In this document: in pieces, positions 26,550-36,916 of the stretch
Layout: every line of letters starts with the position of its first letter
Numbering within the stretch: position 1 is the first letter of the stretch
Assembly (NCBI RefSeq): GCF_017916255.1
Contig: NZ_CP072827.1
Location: forward strand, 3,431,001 to 3,495,000
DNA from: Streptomyces mobaraensis NBRC 13819 = DSM 40847
Lineage (GTDB): Bacteria > Actinomycetota > Actinomycetes > Streptomycetales > Streptomycetaceae
DNA: 64,000 bases
Direction: 5' to 3'
Made by a program: the position numbers and the translations under genes
Notes under the pieces: generated by a model
Told to the model about the DNA's origin: nothing
Database searches by the model: none
The model's input: the letters and a program-made list of their open reading frames with translations, nothing else

Positions 26550-26611
26550 CGGCACCTCCCCGTCTGAAATCCGAGTCTAGGAACGCACTCCCGCCCTCAC
26601 CCTCGCACAAA

Positions 26612-26641
26612 GGCCCGCTCCCCCGAAGGAGGGAGCGGGCC
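26612..26641 (-). terminator. Terminator after ccsB
   Basis: An 11-bp perfect stem (GGCCCGCTCCC with its complement) and 8-base loop lie 29 bases past the ccsB stop. It ends the heme and cytochrome transcript. Confidence 0.8.
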
Positions 26642-26669
26642 CATGCGGGTGACGCGCGGCGGGTGCCGG

Positions 26670-27824
26670 TCAGACGCCCGAGTAGGAGTGCTTGCCGCCG
26701 AAGAGGAAGTTCACCCCGTAGTAGTTGAAGATGTAGCAGGCGAACGCGGCCAGGCCCAGGTAGGCGGCCTTGCGGCCCTTCCAGCCGGCGGTGGCGCGGG
26801 CGTGCAGGTAGGACGCGTAGGCGACCCAGGTGATGAAGGACCAGACCTCCTTGGGGTCCCAGCCCCAGTAGCGGCCCCAGGCGGCCTCGGCCCAGATCGC
26901 GCCCGCGATGATCGTGAAGGTCCACAGCGGGAAGACGGTCGCGTTGATCCGGTAGCCGAACTTGTCGAGCGTCGCCGCGGACGGCATCCGGCTCAGCATG
27001 TTGTCCCAGGCCATGTGGAGCCGGACGCCCAGGCGGATGCCCAGGCCGGCGTCCTTCGACAGGCCCTTGAGCTTCTTCTCCAGGACGCCCGGACCCGTCT
27101 TGCCGGCCGCCAGCCGGACCTCGTAGCCGTCGCGGAAGCGGTAGAAGAGGGTCGAGACGGCGCCGACGTACAGCGAGGCGCCGGAGACGATCGCGCAGGA
27201 GACGTGGATCCACAGCCAGTACGAGTGCAGCGCGGGCACCAGCTGGTCGCTGGAGGTGTAGAGCACGCTGATGGCCAGACCCAGGTCGAGCAGGATCGTG
27301 GTGACCAGCGGCAGGCCCAGCCAGCGGATGTTCTTCTTGGCGACGAGCAGCCCCAGGTAGACCGCGACGGCGACCATGCCGAAGGTCGTGGAGAACTCGT
27401 ACATGTTGCCCCACGGCGCCCGCCGCACCGACAGGGCGCGGGTGAGCACCCCGCCCGCGTGCAGCGCGAACGCCAGCACCGTCAGCGAGACCGCGATGCG
27501 GCCGTACAGGTCGCCCTTCTCGCTGGTGCCGGCCGCGCCCGGGCCGTCGGGGACGTCGTCGCGGGTGCCGGGGGCCGATCGGGTGACGACCTTGGGCCGC
27601 TCCAGCACCGCCGTGCCGCCCGCCTTGCGGACGGTGACCGCGACGGCGGCCGGGCGGGGCTCCGCCGTGATCGCGGCGGCGGTCCGGCCGACGGCGCTGC
27701 GGCTGCCGAAGACCCACTCGGTGATGTGGGCGAGGAAGGCGAGGGTGTAGACGGCCATCGCCGAATAGATCAGCACATTGCTGGTGTGGGCCATGTTCTC
27801 GTTGGCCGCGGCAGCGATGTTCAC
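26670..27824 (-). CDS. ccsB: Cytochrome c biogenesis protein CcsB (ResC/CcsA-type heme handling)
   Basis: The 384-residue membrane protein has the tryptophan-rich heme motif WGRYWGWDPKEVWSF between hydrophobic segments, the hallmark of CcsA/ResC of system II cytochrome c maturation. With ResB it moves heme across the membrane and attaches it to apocytochrome c. A GTG start overlaps the resB stop (GTGA at 27821-27824). It is the last gene of tlpA-ccdA-resB-ccsB. Naming follows actinobacterial usage, where the CcsA-type protein is called CcsB. Confidence 0.92.
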   Translation of the reverse strand: MNIAAAANENMAHTSNVLIYSAMAVYTLAFLAHITEWVFGSRSAVGRTAAAITAEPRPAAVAVTVRKAGGTAVLERPKVVTRSAPGTRDDVPDGPGAAGTSEKGDLYGRIAVSLTVLAFALHAGGVLTRALSVRRAPWGNMYEFSTTFGMVAVAVYLGLLVAKKNIRWLGLPLVTTILLDLGLAISVLYTSSDQLVPALHSYWLWIHVSCAIVSGASLYVGAVSTLFYRFRDGYEVRLAAGKTGPGVLEKKLKGLSKDAGLGIRLGVRLHMAWDNMLSRMPSAATLDKFGYRINATVFPLWTFTIIAGAIWAEAAWGRYWGWDPKEVWSFITWVAYASYLHARATAGWKGRKAAYLGLAAFACYIFNYYGVNFLFGGKHSYSGV

Positions 27825-29779
27825 GCGCGCGCTCCTTCGGAGGAATCCGTGGGTTCAGCGGATCGGGTGGGTTCTTCGGCGGTCGCGTCGGCGTTCGCTC
27901 CGGCGGGCTTGTCCACGGCCCGTTCCTCGGCTGTCTCCACGGCCTTCTCTTCTTCGCTCTTTGCGGAACTCTTGCCGGAGCTCTCGTCCGAGCCCTCGCC
28001 GGACGAGTCCTCGCCGGACGGACTCTCACCGGACGAGCTCTCACCGGACGAGCTCTCACCGGAGGGGGTCGTCCCGTCGGGCTCCTCCTCCGCCACCGGC
28101 GGCGCCGCGCTCTGCAGCGCGACCGCCAGCTCGTACAGCTCCTCCGGCACCTTGGCCGACTCACTGCGGCCGAGACCGGCCAGCTCCACGACAGTACGCC
28201 CGTCCGCCCCGCGCACGGCACGCACCCACACCCGGCGGCGCTGGATGAACAGCGATCCGGCGACGCCGATCAGCGCCGCGACGGCCCCGGCCAGCGCCGG
28301 CATGTCACCGGGCTTGTGCGAGATCTGGAAGGTCGCCCAGGTGCTGATGCCGTCGAACTTCAGCGAGCCCGCGCCGTCGGGCAGCGTCATGGTCTCGCCG
28401 GGCTTCAGCGCCCGCGCGAAGGGCCGGTCCCCCTCCATGAACTGCTTCATCCGCTTGGTCTCGAGCTTGTAGACGCTCTGCGGCAGGCCGGAGTCGATCC
28501 CCAGGTCGCCCTTGTACGCGGTGAGGATCAGCACCGGGTTGTCCAGCGCCGGGAAGACCGACGCCATCCGCCCGGTGCGCAGGTCGAGCGTGGGGACGAA
28601 GTTGCCCGTGAACCCGAGCTGGCTCTTCTTGCCGTTCTTGTCCCAGTAGTCGGGGACCTTGATGACGGTGGTCTCGGTGATGTTGTTGTCCAGCGGCAGC
28701 GAGGCCACCGCGCCGTGGTAGACCACGGTGCCCTGGCCGTCGCGGATGGTGACCTTCGGCGCGTAGCCGTGGCCCTGGAGGTACACCTTCGAACCGCCGA
28801 CCTCCAGCGGTTCGTTCACCTTGATCGTGGTGTCGCGCGGTGTGCCGTCCGCGCCCTCCCAGTAGCTGATGTGCGCCCGGTAGTCGCGCGGCGTGCCCTT
28901 CTGCGGGCCGGTGCGCTCGTACGTCCCGGTGAAGCCCTTGAGCTGGAAGCCGAACGGGGGCAGGTCGTCGGTGCTGAACAGCGAGCCCGACTTGAAGTCG
29001 TCGTACTGCGTGAGCGTGTTCGAGAACTTGTCGCCCTCGACGACGAGCTTGCCGCCCTCGTACTTCCAGAGCTGTGCGGACGCGAACGCCACCAGCATCA
29101 CGATCAGCGAGACGTGGAAGAGGAGGTTGCCCGCCTCGCGCAGGTAGCCCTTCTCGGAGGCGACCGAGTCGTCCGCCGCGACCGTGCGGAAGCGCTTGCG
29201 GCGCAGCGCCCGCCGGGCCGCCGCGAGGACCTCGTCCGGATCGGCGTCGGTGCGCCAGGTGGCGTAGGCGGGCAGCCGGTCGAGGCGGCGCGGCGCCTTC
29301 GGCGGCCGGCCGCGGAGCTGGCCGACGAACTGCCAGGTGCGCGGGACGATGCAGCCGATCAGCGAGACGAACAGCAGGATGTAGATCGCGGAGAACCACA
29401 CCGAGCTGTAGACGTGGAAGAGCTGAAGCTTCTCGTAGATCGGCGTCAGCGTCTTGTGCGCTTCCTTCCACGTGTCGGCCTTGACCGAGTCGACGCTGGT
29501 CTGCGGGATCAGCGAGCCGGGGATGGTCGCGAGGGAGAGCAGGAGCAGCAGGATCAGCGCGACCCGCATCGAGGTCAGCTGCCGCCAGAACCAGCGCAGC
29601 CAGCCGATGACCTCCCGCCCGGTCCAGGCGAGCGCGCCCAGCGCGCCCGGGCGCCGGACGCCGCCGAACGAACCCGGGACCGCCTGGCCACGGTCCTCGG
29701 CCGGGGCCGTGGACAGCCGGGCGCCCGCGGCGTCGTCCTCCTGCGCCTCGGTGGTGGGCGTGCTATCGGTCTTGGCCAT
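27821..29779 (-). CDS. resB: Cytochrome c biogenesis protein ResB
   Basis: The 652-residue membrane protein has three early hydrophobic segments, a large extracellular domain (HGYAPKVTI, ETTVIKVPDYW), a last membrane span near residue 510, and a cytoplasmic tail. This is the ResB/Ccs1 layout. It partners CcsB as the heme lyase of system II. The tail is unusual: about 80 residues of Ser/Glu-rich sequence with repeated SSGES units, encoded by near-identical 15-base repeats. It follows ccdA with a 3-base gap and overlaps ccsB. Confidence 0.92.
   Translation of the reverse strand: MAKTDSTPTTEAQEDDAAGARLSTAPAEDRGQAVPGSFGGVRRPGALGALAWTGREVIGWLRWFWRQLTSMRVALILLLLLSLATIPGSLIPQTSVDSVKADTWKEAHKTLTPIYEKLQLFHVYSSVWFSAIYILLFVSLIGCIVPRTWQFVGQLRGRPPKAPRRLDRLPAYATWRTDADPDEVLAAARRALRRKRFRTVAADDSVASEKGYLREAGNLLFHVSLIVMLVAFASAQLWKYEGGKLVVEGDKFSNTLTQYDDFKSGSLFSTDDLPPFGFQLKGFTGTYERTGPQKGTPRDYRAHISYWEGADGTPRDTTIKVNEPLEVGGSKVYLQGHGYAPKVTIRDGQGTVVYHGAVASLPLDNNITETTVIKVPDYWDKNGKKSQLGFTGNFVPTLDLRTGRMASVFPALDNPVLILTAYKGDLGIDSGLPQSVYKLETKRMKQFMEGDRPFARALKPGETMTLPDGAGSLKFDGISTWATFQISHKPGDMPALAGAVAALIGVAGSLFIQRRRVWVRAVRGADGRTVVELAGLGRSESAKVPEELYELAVALQSAAPPVAEEEPDGTTPSGESSSGESSSGESPSGEDSSGEGSDESSGKSSAKSEEEKAVETAEERAVDKPAGANADATAEEPTRSAEPTDSSEGARA
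27990..28075 (-). repeat. 15-base tandem repeats in the resB tail
   Basis: About five imperfect copies of CGGACGAGCTCTCAC encode the SSGES-type pentapeptide run. Copy number probably varies by slippage; the frame is always kept because the unit is 15 bases. Confidence 0.75.
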
Positions 29780-29782
29780 GGT

Positions 29783-30562
29783 TCAGATCCCGGGTTGGTA
29801 CTTGTTCGACCACGTCTGCAGGTCCTGGATGAGGTAGTCCCACGCTCCCGTCACCAGCAGGAGGCCGACCAGGACGAGCATGCCGCCGCCGATCCGCATC
29901 ACCCATGCGTAGTGCTTCTTGACCCAGCCGAAGGCGCCGAGCGCCCGGCGGAAGGCGAGGGCGGTGAGTATGAACGGCAGGCCGAGCCCGACGCAGTAGG
30001 CGAGGGTCAGCAGAGTGCCCCGGCCCGGACTGGCCTCCTTGAACGACAGGGCCTGGACGGCGGCCAGCGTGGGTCCGATGCACGGGGTCCAGCCGACGCC
30101 GAAGCCGATGCCCAGCAGCGGCGCCCCGAGCAGTCCCATCGTGGGTTTCACGTGGAACCTGAACTCGCGCTGACCGAATCGGTTCAGCAGGCCCGTGAAG
30201 AGGAGCCCGAGGACGATCATGACGGCGCCGAGCACCGTGGAGATCGTCCCCTCGTACCGCTTGAGGGTGGTGCCGAAGTAGCCGAAGGCCGCGCCCATCG
30301 AGACGAGGACGGCGCTGAAGCCCAGGACGAACAGGGAGGAGCCGGCCAGCATCCGGCCCCGGCGGGTCTCCGCGAGGTCCGCGCCGCCGACCCCCGTCAC
30401 ATAGGAGAGGTAGCCCGGCACCAGCGGCAGCACGCACGGCGAGAAGAACGACACCAGCCCGCCGAGCACCGCCACGGGCAGCGCCAGCAGCAGCGCTCCG
30501 GAGAGGACGGTGTGGTTCAGGCCGTCGCCGGAGGCGGCGAGGACGAGCGACGCGGCGTTCAC
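29783..30562 (-). CDS. ccdA: Cytochrome c biogenesis thiol-disulfide transporter CcdA
   Basis: The 259-residue protein has six hydrophobic segments with the paired redox cysteines in FFSPCVLPLVPGYLSY and GWTPCIGPTL. It carries electrons from cytoplasmic thioredoxin across the membrane to the TlpA/ResA-type protein, which reduces apocytochrome c. It starts with GTG four bases after the tlpA stop, and resB follows after three bases. Confidence 0.94.
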   Translation of the reverse strand: MNAASLVLAASGDGLNHTVLSGALLLALPVAVLGGLVSFFSPCVLPLVPGYLSYVTGVGGADLAETRRGRMLAGSSLFVLGFSAVLVSMGAAFGYFGTTLKRYEGTISTVLGAVMIVLGLLFTGLLNRFGQREFRFHVKPTMGLLGAPLLGIGFGVGWTPCIGPTLAAVQALSFKEASPGRGTLLTLAYCVGLGLPFILTALAFRRALGAFGWVKKHYAWVMRIGGGMLVLVGLLLVTGAWDYLIQDLQTWSNKYQPGI

Positions 30563-30566
30563 GGCG

Positions 30567-31199
30567 TCACTTCTCCGCGACCAGCTGGTCGAGGGTCTCG
30601 GTCAGCTCGTCCTCGGTCAGCGGCTTGAGCGCCCGGCCGGCGATCTTCCCGTTCCGGTCGATGAAGACGGTGGAAGGGATGGCCTGCGGGTTGAGGTTGC
30701 CCTTGGGGAAGCGCAGGATCAGCTGCCCGCCCGAGTCATGGATGCTCGGGTAGGGGACGTCGAAGGACTTCTCGAAGGCGACGGAGTTCGCCTTGTCGGG
30801 GTCGCGGACGTTGAGGCCCACGAACTCGACGCCCTTGCTCTTGAAGTCCCGGGCGGCCTTCACCAGGTTCTTCGCCTCGGCCCGGCAGGGAGAGCACCAC
30901 GAGCCCCAGACGTTAAAGACAATGATCTTGCCCTTGAACTTCTCGGTGGCGTTGAGCTGCTCGCCCTGCAGGGTCGTGCCGGACAGCTCCGGCGCGTCCT
31001 TCCGGGCGTCGCGGTCCTTGACGATGTCGACCCCGCCGGTGCCCTGCACGAACTGCGTCTCACCGCCGCCACCGGAGGTCCCTCCGGACCCGCAGGCGCT
31101 CAGCGTCAGCGCCACGAGGACGGCGCCGACGGCCGGCACGGCGGTACGACGGCGGAACGGGCGGAACCGGGTGCGTCGATCGGCGCGGCAGGCACTCAT
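30567..31199 (-). CDS. TlpA/ResA-like thioredoxin lipoprotein
   Basis: The 210-residue protein has a basic start, hydrophobic core and lipobox LSAC (Cys36), so it is a lipoprotein outside the membrane. The thioredoxin fold follows, with WCSPC at 101-105 and the cis-proline near IPSTVFID. It likely keeps apocytochrome c cysteines reduced using electrons from CcdA. It heads the tightly spaced tlpA-ccdA-resB-ccsB operon. The ATG at 31199 has no clear ribosome site. Confidence 0.92.
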   Translation of the reverse strand: MSACRADRRTRFRPFRRRTAVPAVGAVLVALTLSACGSGGTSGGGGETQFVQGTGGVDIVKDRDARKDAPELSGTTLQGEQLNATEKFKGKIIVFNVWGSWCSPCRAEAKNLVKAARDFKSKGVEFVGLNVRDPDKANSVAFEKSFDVPYPSIHDSGGQLILRFPKGNLNPQAIPSTVFIDRNGKIAGRALKPLTEDELTETLDQLVAEK

Positions 31200-31266
31200 G
31201 TGAAAAGTTTCGCATGGCGATTTACGGGATCTTCCGCGCCCCCCTTGCCCCACCCGACCCTGGTGC

Positions 31267-32466
31267 TCAGCGGCCCGGAGTCCACTTCTCCCCGGTACGC
31301 AGCCGGCGCAGCCCTTCCAGCACTGCCGGGTCCTGGGCGTCCAGCCAGTCGCACAGCTGCCGGAAGGAGACCGGGCGGACGTCCTTGTGCCGTTCGTCGG
31401 CGATGCGTTTGAGCGCCTCCTCCACGGCGTCCATGTAGATCCCGCCGTTCCAGCGCTCGAAGTGGTTGCCGATGAAGAACGGCGCCCGGTTGGTCTCGTA
31501 CGCGCGCCGGAACCCCGCGAGGTACGCCTCCGTGGCCTGCCGGCGCCAGCCCGGGTAGTGGGCGGGCGGGGCCTTGGTGGAGTTCCGGGACTGGTTGGCG
31601 AGCAGGTTGTAGTCCATGGAAAGCAGCTCGAAAGAGTGACCCGGAAAGGGGATCAACTGCAACGGAAAGTCCCAAATCCCCTGCCGCTTCACCGGCCACA
31701 CCTGGCGTCCGCCCGGCGAGCTCGCGTCGTACCGCCAGCCCAGCCTCGCCGCCGCGGGCAGCAGGTTCCCCCGGCCCAGCAGGCAGGGCGTCCGGCCGCC
31801 GACCAGCTCGCGGCGGTAGTCGAAGGGCAGCGGCTCGACGTCGGTGAAGCCGGTGTTCGTCCGCCACGACATGACGAACGAGACCGCCTGCTTGATCTCC
31901 GACTCCCACTGCTCCGGGGTCCAGCGGGCCACCGAGCCGGGCCCCGAGCAGAAGTGCCCGTTGAAGTGCGTGCCGATCTCGTGGCCCTCCAGCCACGCCG
32001 CGCGCACGTTCCGCAGGGTCTCCTTGATGTGCTCGTCGGCGAGGTAGCCGATGGCCGAGGCGCCCACCGGGTTGTTCGGCGGCCGGTAGAGCGACTTGCG
32101 GGACTCCGGCAGACAGTAGAGGCCGGTGAGGAAGAAGGTCATCCGCACGCCGTGGTCCCGGGCGAGCCCGCGGAAGCGCGGGAAGAGGCCGTCGCCGACC
32201 TCGCCGGCGCCGTCCCAGGAGAAGACGACGAACTGCGGCGGGCGCTGGCCCGGCTCCAGCCGCTCCGGAGGGGGCAGCCGGCCCGGCTGCCGGCCGGTGT
32301 CCGCCGTCGAACCGTCGCCGATCGGCCGCACATGGGCCAGCCCCCGGGCGGGGGCCACCACCGGGTCCGCGGCCCGGTCCGGGGCGGACGAGCAGCCCCC
32401 GGCGGCCGACGCGACGGCCGCGCCCGCGACCGCGCCCAGGAATCCTCGTCGGCCGATGTCCGGCAC
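31267..32466 (-). CDS. Tat/lipoprotein-exported polysaccharide deacetylase-like protein
   Basis: The ~399-residue protein starts at a GTG (32466) with CGGAGG six bases upstream, giving DIGRRGFLGAVAG, a twin-arginine signal ending in a possible lipobox (AAGGC). An ATG 16 codons earlier is possible but has no ribosome site. The domain resembles NodB-type deacetylases: VFSWDGAGE replaces the usual catalytic TFDDG, and GHEIGTHFNGHFC fits the metal HxxxH region. The target could be a cell-wall or secreted glycan. It interrupts the usual actinobacterial hemL-pgm-tlpA order. Confidence 0.75.
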   Translation of the reverse strand: MPDIGRRGFLGAVAGAAVASAAGGCSSAPDRAADPVVAPARGLAHVRPIGDGSTADTGRQPGRLPPPERLEPGQRPPQFVVFSWDGAGEVGDGLFPRFRGLARDHGVRMTFFLTGLYCLPESRKSLYRPPNNPVGASAIGYLADEHIKETLRNVRAAWLEGHEIGTHFNGHFCSGPGSVARWTPEQWESEIKQAVSFVMSWRTNTGFTDVEPLPFDYRRELVGGRTPCLLGRGNLLPAAARLGWRYDASSPGGRQVWPVKRQGIWDFPLQLIPFPGHSFELLSMDYNLLANQSRNSTKAPPAHYPGWRRQATEAYLAGFRRAYETNRAPFFIGNHFERWNGGIYMDAVEEALKRIADERHKDVRPVSFRQLCDWLDAQDPAVLEGLRRLRTGEKWTPGR

Positions 32467-32581
32467 GCGCGGCCTCCGCTCGTCGTCGACGCGCCCCACC
32501 CTCCTGCCGTCCATATAAGACGACGAAGAGGGGGACGGCGCGCCGACGTACGGCGGTCGCGTTACCCCCGGAGCCGCGCGG

Positions 32582-33268
32582 TCAGGCCCCGAACGCCTTG
32601 GGCCCGCCCTTGACCGGCTTGGCGCCCGCCCGCAGATGGGCCGGGACCAGGTCGCGGGCCGGCTCGCTGTAGCCCACCGAAACGATTTTGTCGCCGCGGT
32701 AGGTGAACGTCGTCAGGCTGGCCAGCGTGCACTGCCGCTTCCGCGGGTCGTGCCACAGCCGGCGCCGCTCCACGAAGCTGCGCACGATCCAGATCGGCAG
32801 CTGGTGGCTGACGCACACCGCCTCGTGCCCGCGGGCCGCGTCCCGCGCCGCGTTCAGCGCGCCCATCATCCGCACCACCTGCTCCACGTAGGGCTCGCCC
32901 CACGACGGCCGGAACGGGTTGGTCAGGTGCTTCCAGTTGGCCGGCTTGCGCAGCGCGCCGTCGCCGACGCCGAAGGTCTTGCCCTCGAAGACGTTCTCCG
33001 CCTCGATCAGCCGCGCGTCCGTCGCCAGGTCCAGACCGTGCGCCTTGGCGATCGGCGCCGCCGTCTCCTGCGCCCGCTCCAGCGGCGAGGCCACCACGTG
33101 CGTGACGTCCCGCCCGGACAGGTGCTCGGCCACCCGGTCCGCCATCTCCCGGCCCAGGTCCGACAGGTGGTAGCCCGGTCTGCGGCCGTACAGCACGCCC
33201 TCCGGGTTGTGCACCTCGCCGTGCCGCATCAGGTGCACGACGGTGATGTCGTTGCCCTCGCCACTCAC
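32582..33268 (-). CDS. Histidine phosphatase family protein (phosphoglycerate-mutase-like)
   Basis: The 228-residue protein opens with [11 protein letters not shown], the RHG phosphohistidine motif, and has [10 protein letters not shown] and a late [10 protein letters not shown] with the second histidine. It is a phosphatase of the mutase superfamily; the substrate is unknown. The GTG start overlaps the hemL stop (GTGA at 33265-33268). The same pair exists in Mycobacterium (hemL-Rv0525, from memory), suggesting a link to heme supply or cytochrome maturation. Confidence 0.9.
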   Translation of the reverse strand: MSGEGNDITVVHLMRHGEVHNPEGVLYGRRPGYHLSDLGREMADRVAEHLSGRDVTHVVASPLERAQETAAPIAKAHGLDLATDARLIEAENVFEGKTFGVGDGALRKPANWKHLTNPFRPSWGEPYVEQVVRMMGALNAARDAARGHEAVCVSHQLPIWIVRSFVERRRLWHDPRKRQCTLASLTTFTYRGDKIVSVGYSEPARDLVPAHLRAGAKPVKGGPKAFGA

Positions 33269-34581
33269 TTCTGCTCCTCCGTCGCCTCGGCCGCCGCCCG
33301 CGCCGCCGCGGGCAGGGCCGCCGCGATCCGCTCGATCGCCGCGCTGTCGTGGGCCGTCGACACGAACCAGGACTCGAACGCCGACGGCGGCAGGTAGACG
33401 CCCTGCGCCAGCATCGAGTGGAAGAAGGCGGTGTACCGGAACGACTGCTGCCGCTTGGCCAGCTCGTAGTCCGTGACCTCCCGGTCCGTGAAGAAGACCG
33501 AGAACATGTTGCCCGCCGTCTGCAGCCGGTGCGCCACGCCCTCCTTCGTCAGCGCCGCCGTCACCAGCCCGCTGATCTCCGCGGAGACCGCGTCCACCCG
33601 CTCGTACGCGGCGTCGTCCAGCAGCCGCAGCTGCGCCAGGCCCGCCGCCGTCGCCACCGGGTTCCCGGACAGGGTGCCCGCCTGGTAGACCGGGCCCGCC
33701 GGGGCCAGGTGCGCCATCACATCGGCCCGGCCGCCGAACGCCGCCGCCGGGAAACCGCCGCCCATGACCTTGCCGAAGGTCATCAGGTCCGGCTTGACGC
33801 CGTCCACGCCGTACCAGCCGGCCTTCGAGACCCGGAAGCCGGTCATGACCTCGTCGGAGATGAACAGGGCGCCGTTCTTGGCACACGCCTGCTTCAGACC
33901 CTCGTTGAAGCCCGGCCGCGGCGGCACCACGCCCATGTTGCCCGGCGACGCCTCGGTGATCACACAGGCGATCTCGCCGGGGTACGCGTGGAACGCCTCG
34001 TGCACGACCTCCAGGTCGTTGTACGGCAGGACGATCGTGTCGCCCGCCTGGGCACCGGTGACACCGGGCGTGTCCGGCAGCCCGAACGTCGCCACCCCCG
34101 AGCCGGCCGCGGCCAGCAGCGCGTCCACGTGGCCGTGGTAGCAGCCCGCGAACTTGATCACCTTCGCCCGGCCGGTGAACCCGCGCGCCAGCCGGATCGC
34201 CGACATCGTCGCCTCGGTCCCGGACGAGACCAGGCGCACCTGCTCCACCGGCTCCACCCGCGCCACGATCTCCTCGGCGAGGGCCACCTCGCCCTCGCCG
34301 GGCGTGCCGAACGACGTGCCGCGGGCCACTGCGGCCTGCACCGACGCGATCACCTCGGTGTGCGCGTGGCCGAGAATCATCGGCCCCCACGAGCAGACCA
34401 GATCCACGTACTCCCGGCCGTCCGCGTCGGTGAGGTACGGACCGGTCGCGGACACCATGAACCGGGGCGTACCGCCCACGGCGCGGAACGCCCGCACCGG
34501 AGAGTTCACGCCACCGGGCGTCACGACCGCCGCGCGCTCGAAGAGCGTCTGGGACACTGGGGCTTCATATGAATAAGGCAC
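33265..34581 (-). CDS. hemL: Glutamate-1-semialdehyde 2,1-aminomutase HemL
   Basis: HemL converts glutamate-1-semialdehyde to 5-aminolevulinate, the step after HemA in the C5 heme pathway. The 438-residue PLP enzyme has [10 protein letters not shown] near the start, [15 protein letters not shown] for cofactor phosphate, and the PLP lysine in [12 protein letters not shown]. The GTG at 34581 with AGGA seven bases upstream gives the family length. It overlaps the phosphatase gene. HemA, HemC, HemD and HemB are encoded 11-17 kb to the right. Confidence 0.94.
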   Translation of the reverse strand: MPYSYEAPVSQTLFERAAVVTPGGVNSPVRAFRAVGGTPRFMVSATGPYLTDADGREYVDLVCSWGPMILGHAHTEVIASVQAAVARGTSFGTPGEGEVALAEEIVARVEPVEQVRLVSSGTEATMSAIRLARGFTGRAKVIKFAGCYHGHVDALLAAAGSGVATFGLPDTPGVTGAQAGDTIVLPYNDLEVVHEAFHAYPGEIACVITEASPGNMGVVPPRPGFNEGLKQACAKNGALFISDEVMTGFRVSKAGWYGVDGVKPDLMTFGKVMGGGFPAAAFGGRADVMAHLAPAGPVYQAGTLSGNPVATAAGLAQLRLLDDAAYERVDAVSAEISGLVTAALTKEGVAHRLQTAGNMFSVFFTDREVTDYELAKRQQSFRYTAFFHSMLAQGVYLPPSAFESWFVSTAHDSAAIERIAAALPAAARAAAEATEEQK

Positions 34582-34885
34582 TCTGTTCCTGCCTGCGACA
34601 GACGTAGGGAGGGACGGCGACGGCCGCCGCACGCCCCGGCTTGTGGACCCTGCTCGGGTTCGCTCGGGTTCGCTGGTTTTTCTCCTGCTTCCGACCGGGT
34701 GTCAGCCCCCGCGCATCTGGGACACTGGGGCCGAAGAGGGGTAGCTCACGCTAGCCATGGTCTCAGAGCCCCGTGGGCACGTGTGTCCGGGCGTTTCACA
34801 CGCTCTCGACGGGGGAGGTGTCTGAGACGATGATCGGGTTGCGCGGCGGGGGCTGTGCTGCGTAAAAAAGCGATCGGGTGGAGAT
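34582..34885. promoter_or_regulatory. Divergent promoter region of hemL and the next gene
   Basis: No gene is seen. The 16-base sequence TCTGGGACACTGGGGC occurs at 34716-34731 and again inside the hemL start region at 34548-34563. An A-run (34864-34869) precedes the rightward gene. Promoters in both directions are likely, but I cannot fix their hexamers. Confidence 0.4.
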
Positions 34886-35542
34886 ATGCATCGCGGTGGC
34901 GGACTGGGTGAGGGCACCGACGACCTGGGGCCCGAGCGAGCCCGGCCGCCCCGCAGGGGCCGGCACCGGCGGGACGACCACCTCAGGGCCGGCGGCCCGG
35001 ACGGCGTCGGGGGACCCGGCGGGGCGGGCAGGGCCGACGGAGCCGGCAGGCCCGACGACAACGACAGGGTCGACGGGGGACACAGCGCGATCAGGAGTGG
35101 CCGAGTGGGGGTGACCTACAAGTACTTCGGCGCGCCCAACGGGGCCACCGCGGCACGCGTGCCCATTTCCATGCGCCCCGAAGAGCTCGGCGGTGACGAG
35201 CTGGGCATGGGCGGCATGTTCACCAGGATCAAGCCGGAGACCGTCGCCGCCATGGTGCTCACCGGCATCCAGGGCATACCCCTGCACAAGGTGCCCCCGC
35301 TGGAACTGGTCGTGCTCCACCCCGACTACGCGGTCGTCAAGCTGCCCATGACGGTCGTCGACCCGCTGCGCGGCATCGGCGAGGAATCCGTCGGCGCCGC
35401 CGCCTTCATCTGGTCCACCGTCCCCGACCGGGGCGGCCCCCGCGACGCCTTCACGGTCTACCGGCTGCTCCACGAGTGGCAGGACTTCAGCCACCGGCTG
35501 CACGAGGCCGGCCACCAGCCGTACTGCCTGGTCTGGCCCTGA
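34886..35542 (+). CDS. Conserved hypothetical protein with Arg/Gly-rich N-terminal extension
   Basis: The 218-residue frame has two parts. The first 75 residues are Arg/Gly/Asp-rich low complexity. The last 143, from VTYKYFGAPNG at 35111, look like a real globular domain (VPISMRPEELGGDEL, VVLHPDYAVVKLP, LLHEWQDFSHRLHEAGHQPYC). I recall this C-terminal part as conserved in Streptomyces without known function. The start may be ATG 34886 (GGTGGAG two bases upstream) or GTG 35111. Confidence 0.7.
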   Translation: MHRGGGLGEGTDDLGPERARPPRRGRHRRDDHLRAGGPDGVGGPGGAGRADGAGRPDDNDRVDGGHSAIRSGRVGVTYKYFGAPNGATAARVPISMRPEELGGDELGMGGMFTRIKPETVAAMVLTGIQGIPLHKVPPLELVVLHPDYAVVKLPMTVVDPLRGIGEESVGAAAFIWSTVPDRGGPRDAFTVYRLLHEWQDFSHRLHEAGHQPYCLVWP

Positions 35543-35729
35543 CGGCCCGGGGCCCGGCGGCTCGGGCTCCCGCTCGGGCTCCCTGAAGACCCGACGGCCC
35601 GACGGCTCAGCTCCCTGGCGCCCCGAAGGCCCGGCGACCCGAAGGCCCCCGCACCCCACCCGAACACCCGTCATATCCTCGGCACCAGCCACGCCCGTCC
35701 GTGCCGCCACCGCCGCCCGAGGAGGCCCC

Positions 35730-36500
<771 letters not shown>

Positions 36501-36503
36501 CCC

Positions 36504-36884
36504 ATGCGCGTCACCGGCTTCGACCACCTCGTCCTCAACGTCACCGACGTCGAGCGCTCCCTGGCCTTCTACACCGGCCCACTGGGTCTGGAGCCGGTCC
36601 GCGTGGACGAGTGGCGCGCCGGGAAGGTCCCCTTCCCCTCGGTCCGCGTCTCCGCCGGCACCATCATCGACCTGTTCCCGCGCGACCGCGGCGAGACCAA
36701 CGTCGACCACTTCTGCCTGGTCGTCGAGCCCCTCGACTGGCAGCAGGTCATCGACGCCGGCACCTTCGACGTCGTCAGCGGCCCCTCGAACAACTTCGGC
36801 GCCCGCGGCCAGGCGGAGTCCCTCTACGTCCGCGACCCGGACGGCAACACGATCGAACTCCGCTGGTACCCGCAGGACGCGTGA
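36504..36884 (+). CDS. VOC-family (glyoxalase/bleomycin-resistance-like) protein
   Basis: The 126-residue protein has two beta-alpha-beta-beta-beta halves, starting GFDHLVLNVTDVERSLAFYTG and ending DPDGNTIELRWYP. Candidate metal ligands are the early His, a central His (NVDHFCLVV) and the late Glu. It could be a dioxygenase, isomerase or lyase. It is coupled to the SDR gene. Confidence 0.88.
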   Translation: MRVTGFDHLVLNVTDVERSLAFYTGPLGLEPVRVDEWRAGKVPFPSVRVSAGTIIDLFPRDRGETNVDHFCLVVEPLDWQQVIDAGTFDVVSGPSNNFGARGQAESLYVRDPDGNTIELRWYPQDA

Positions 36885-36916
36885 CGGGCGGGGGCGCGCC
36901 GGAATAGCGGTGCGCC

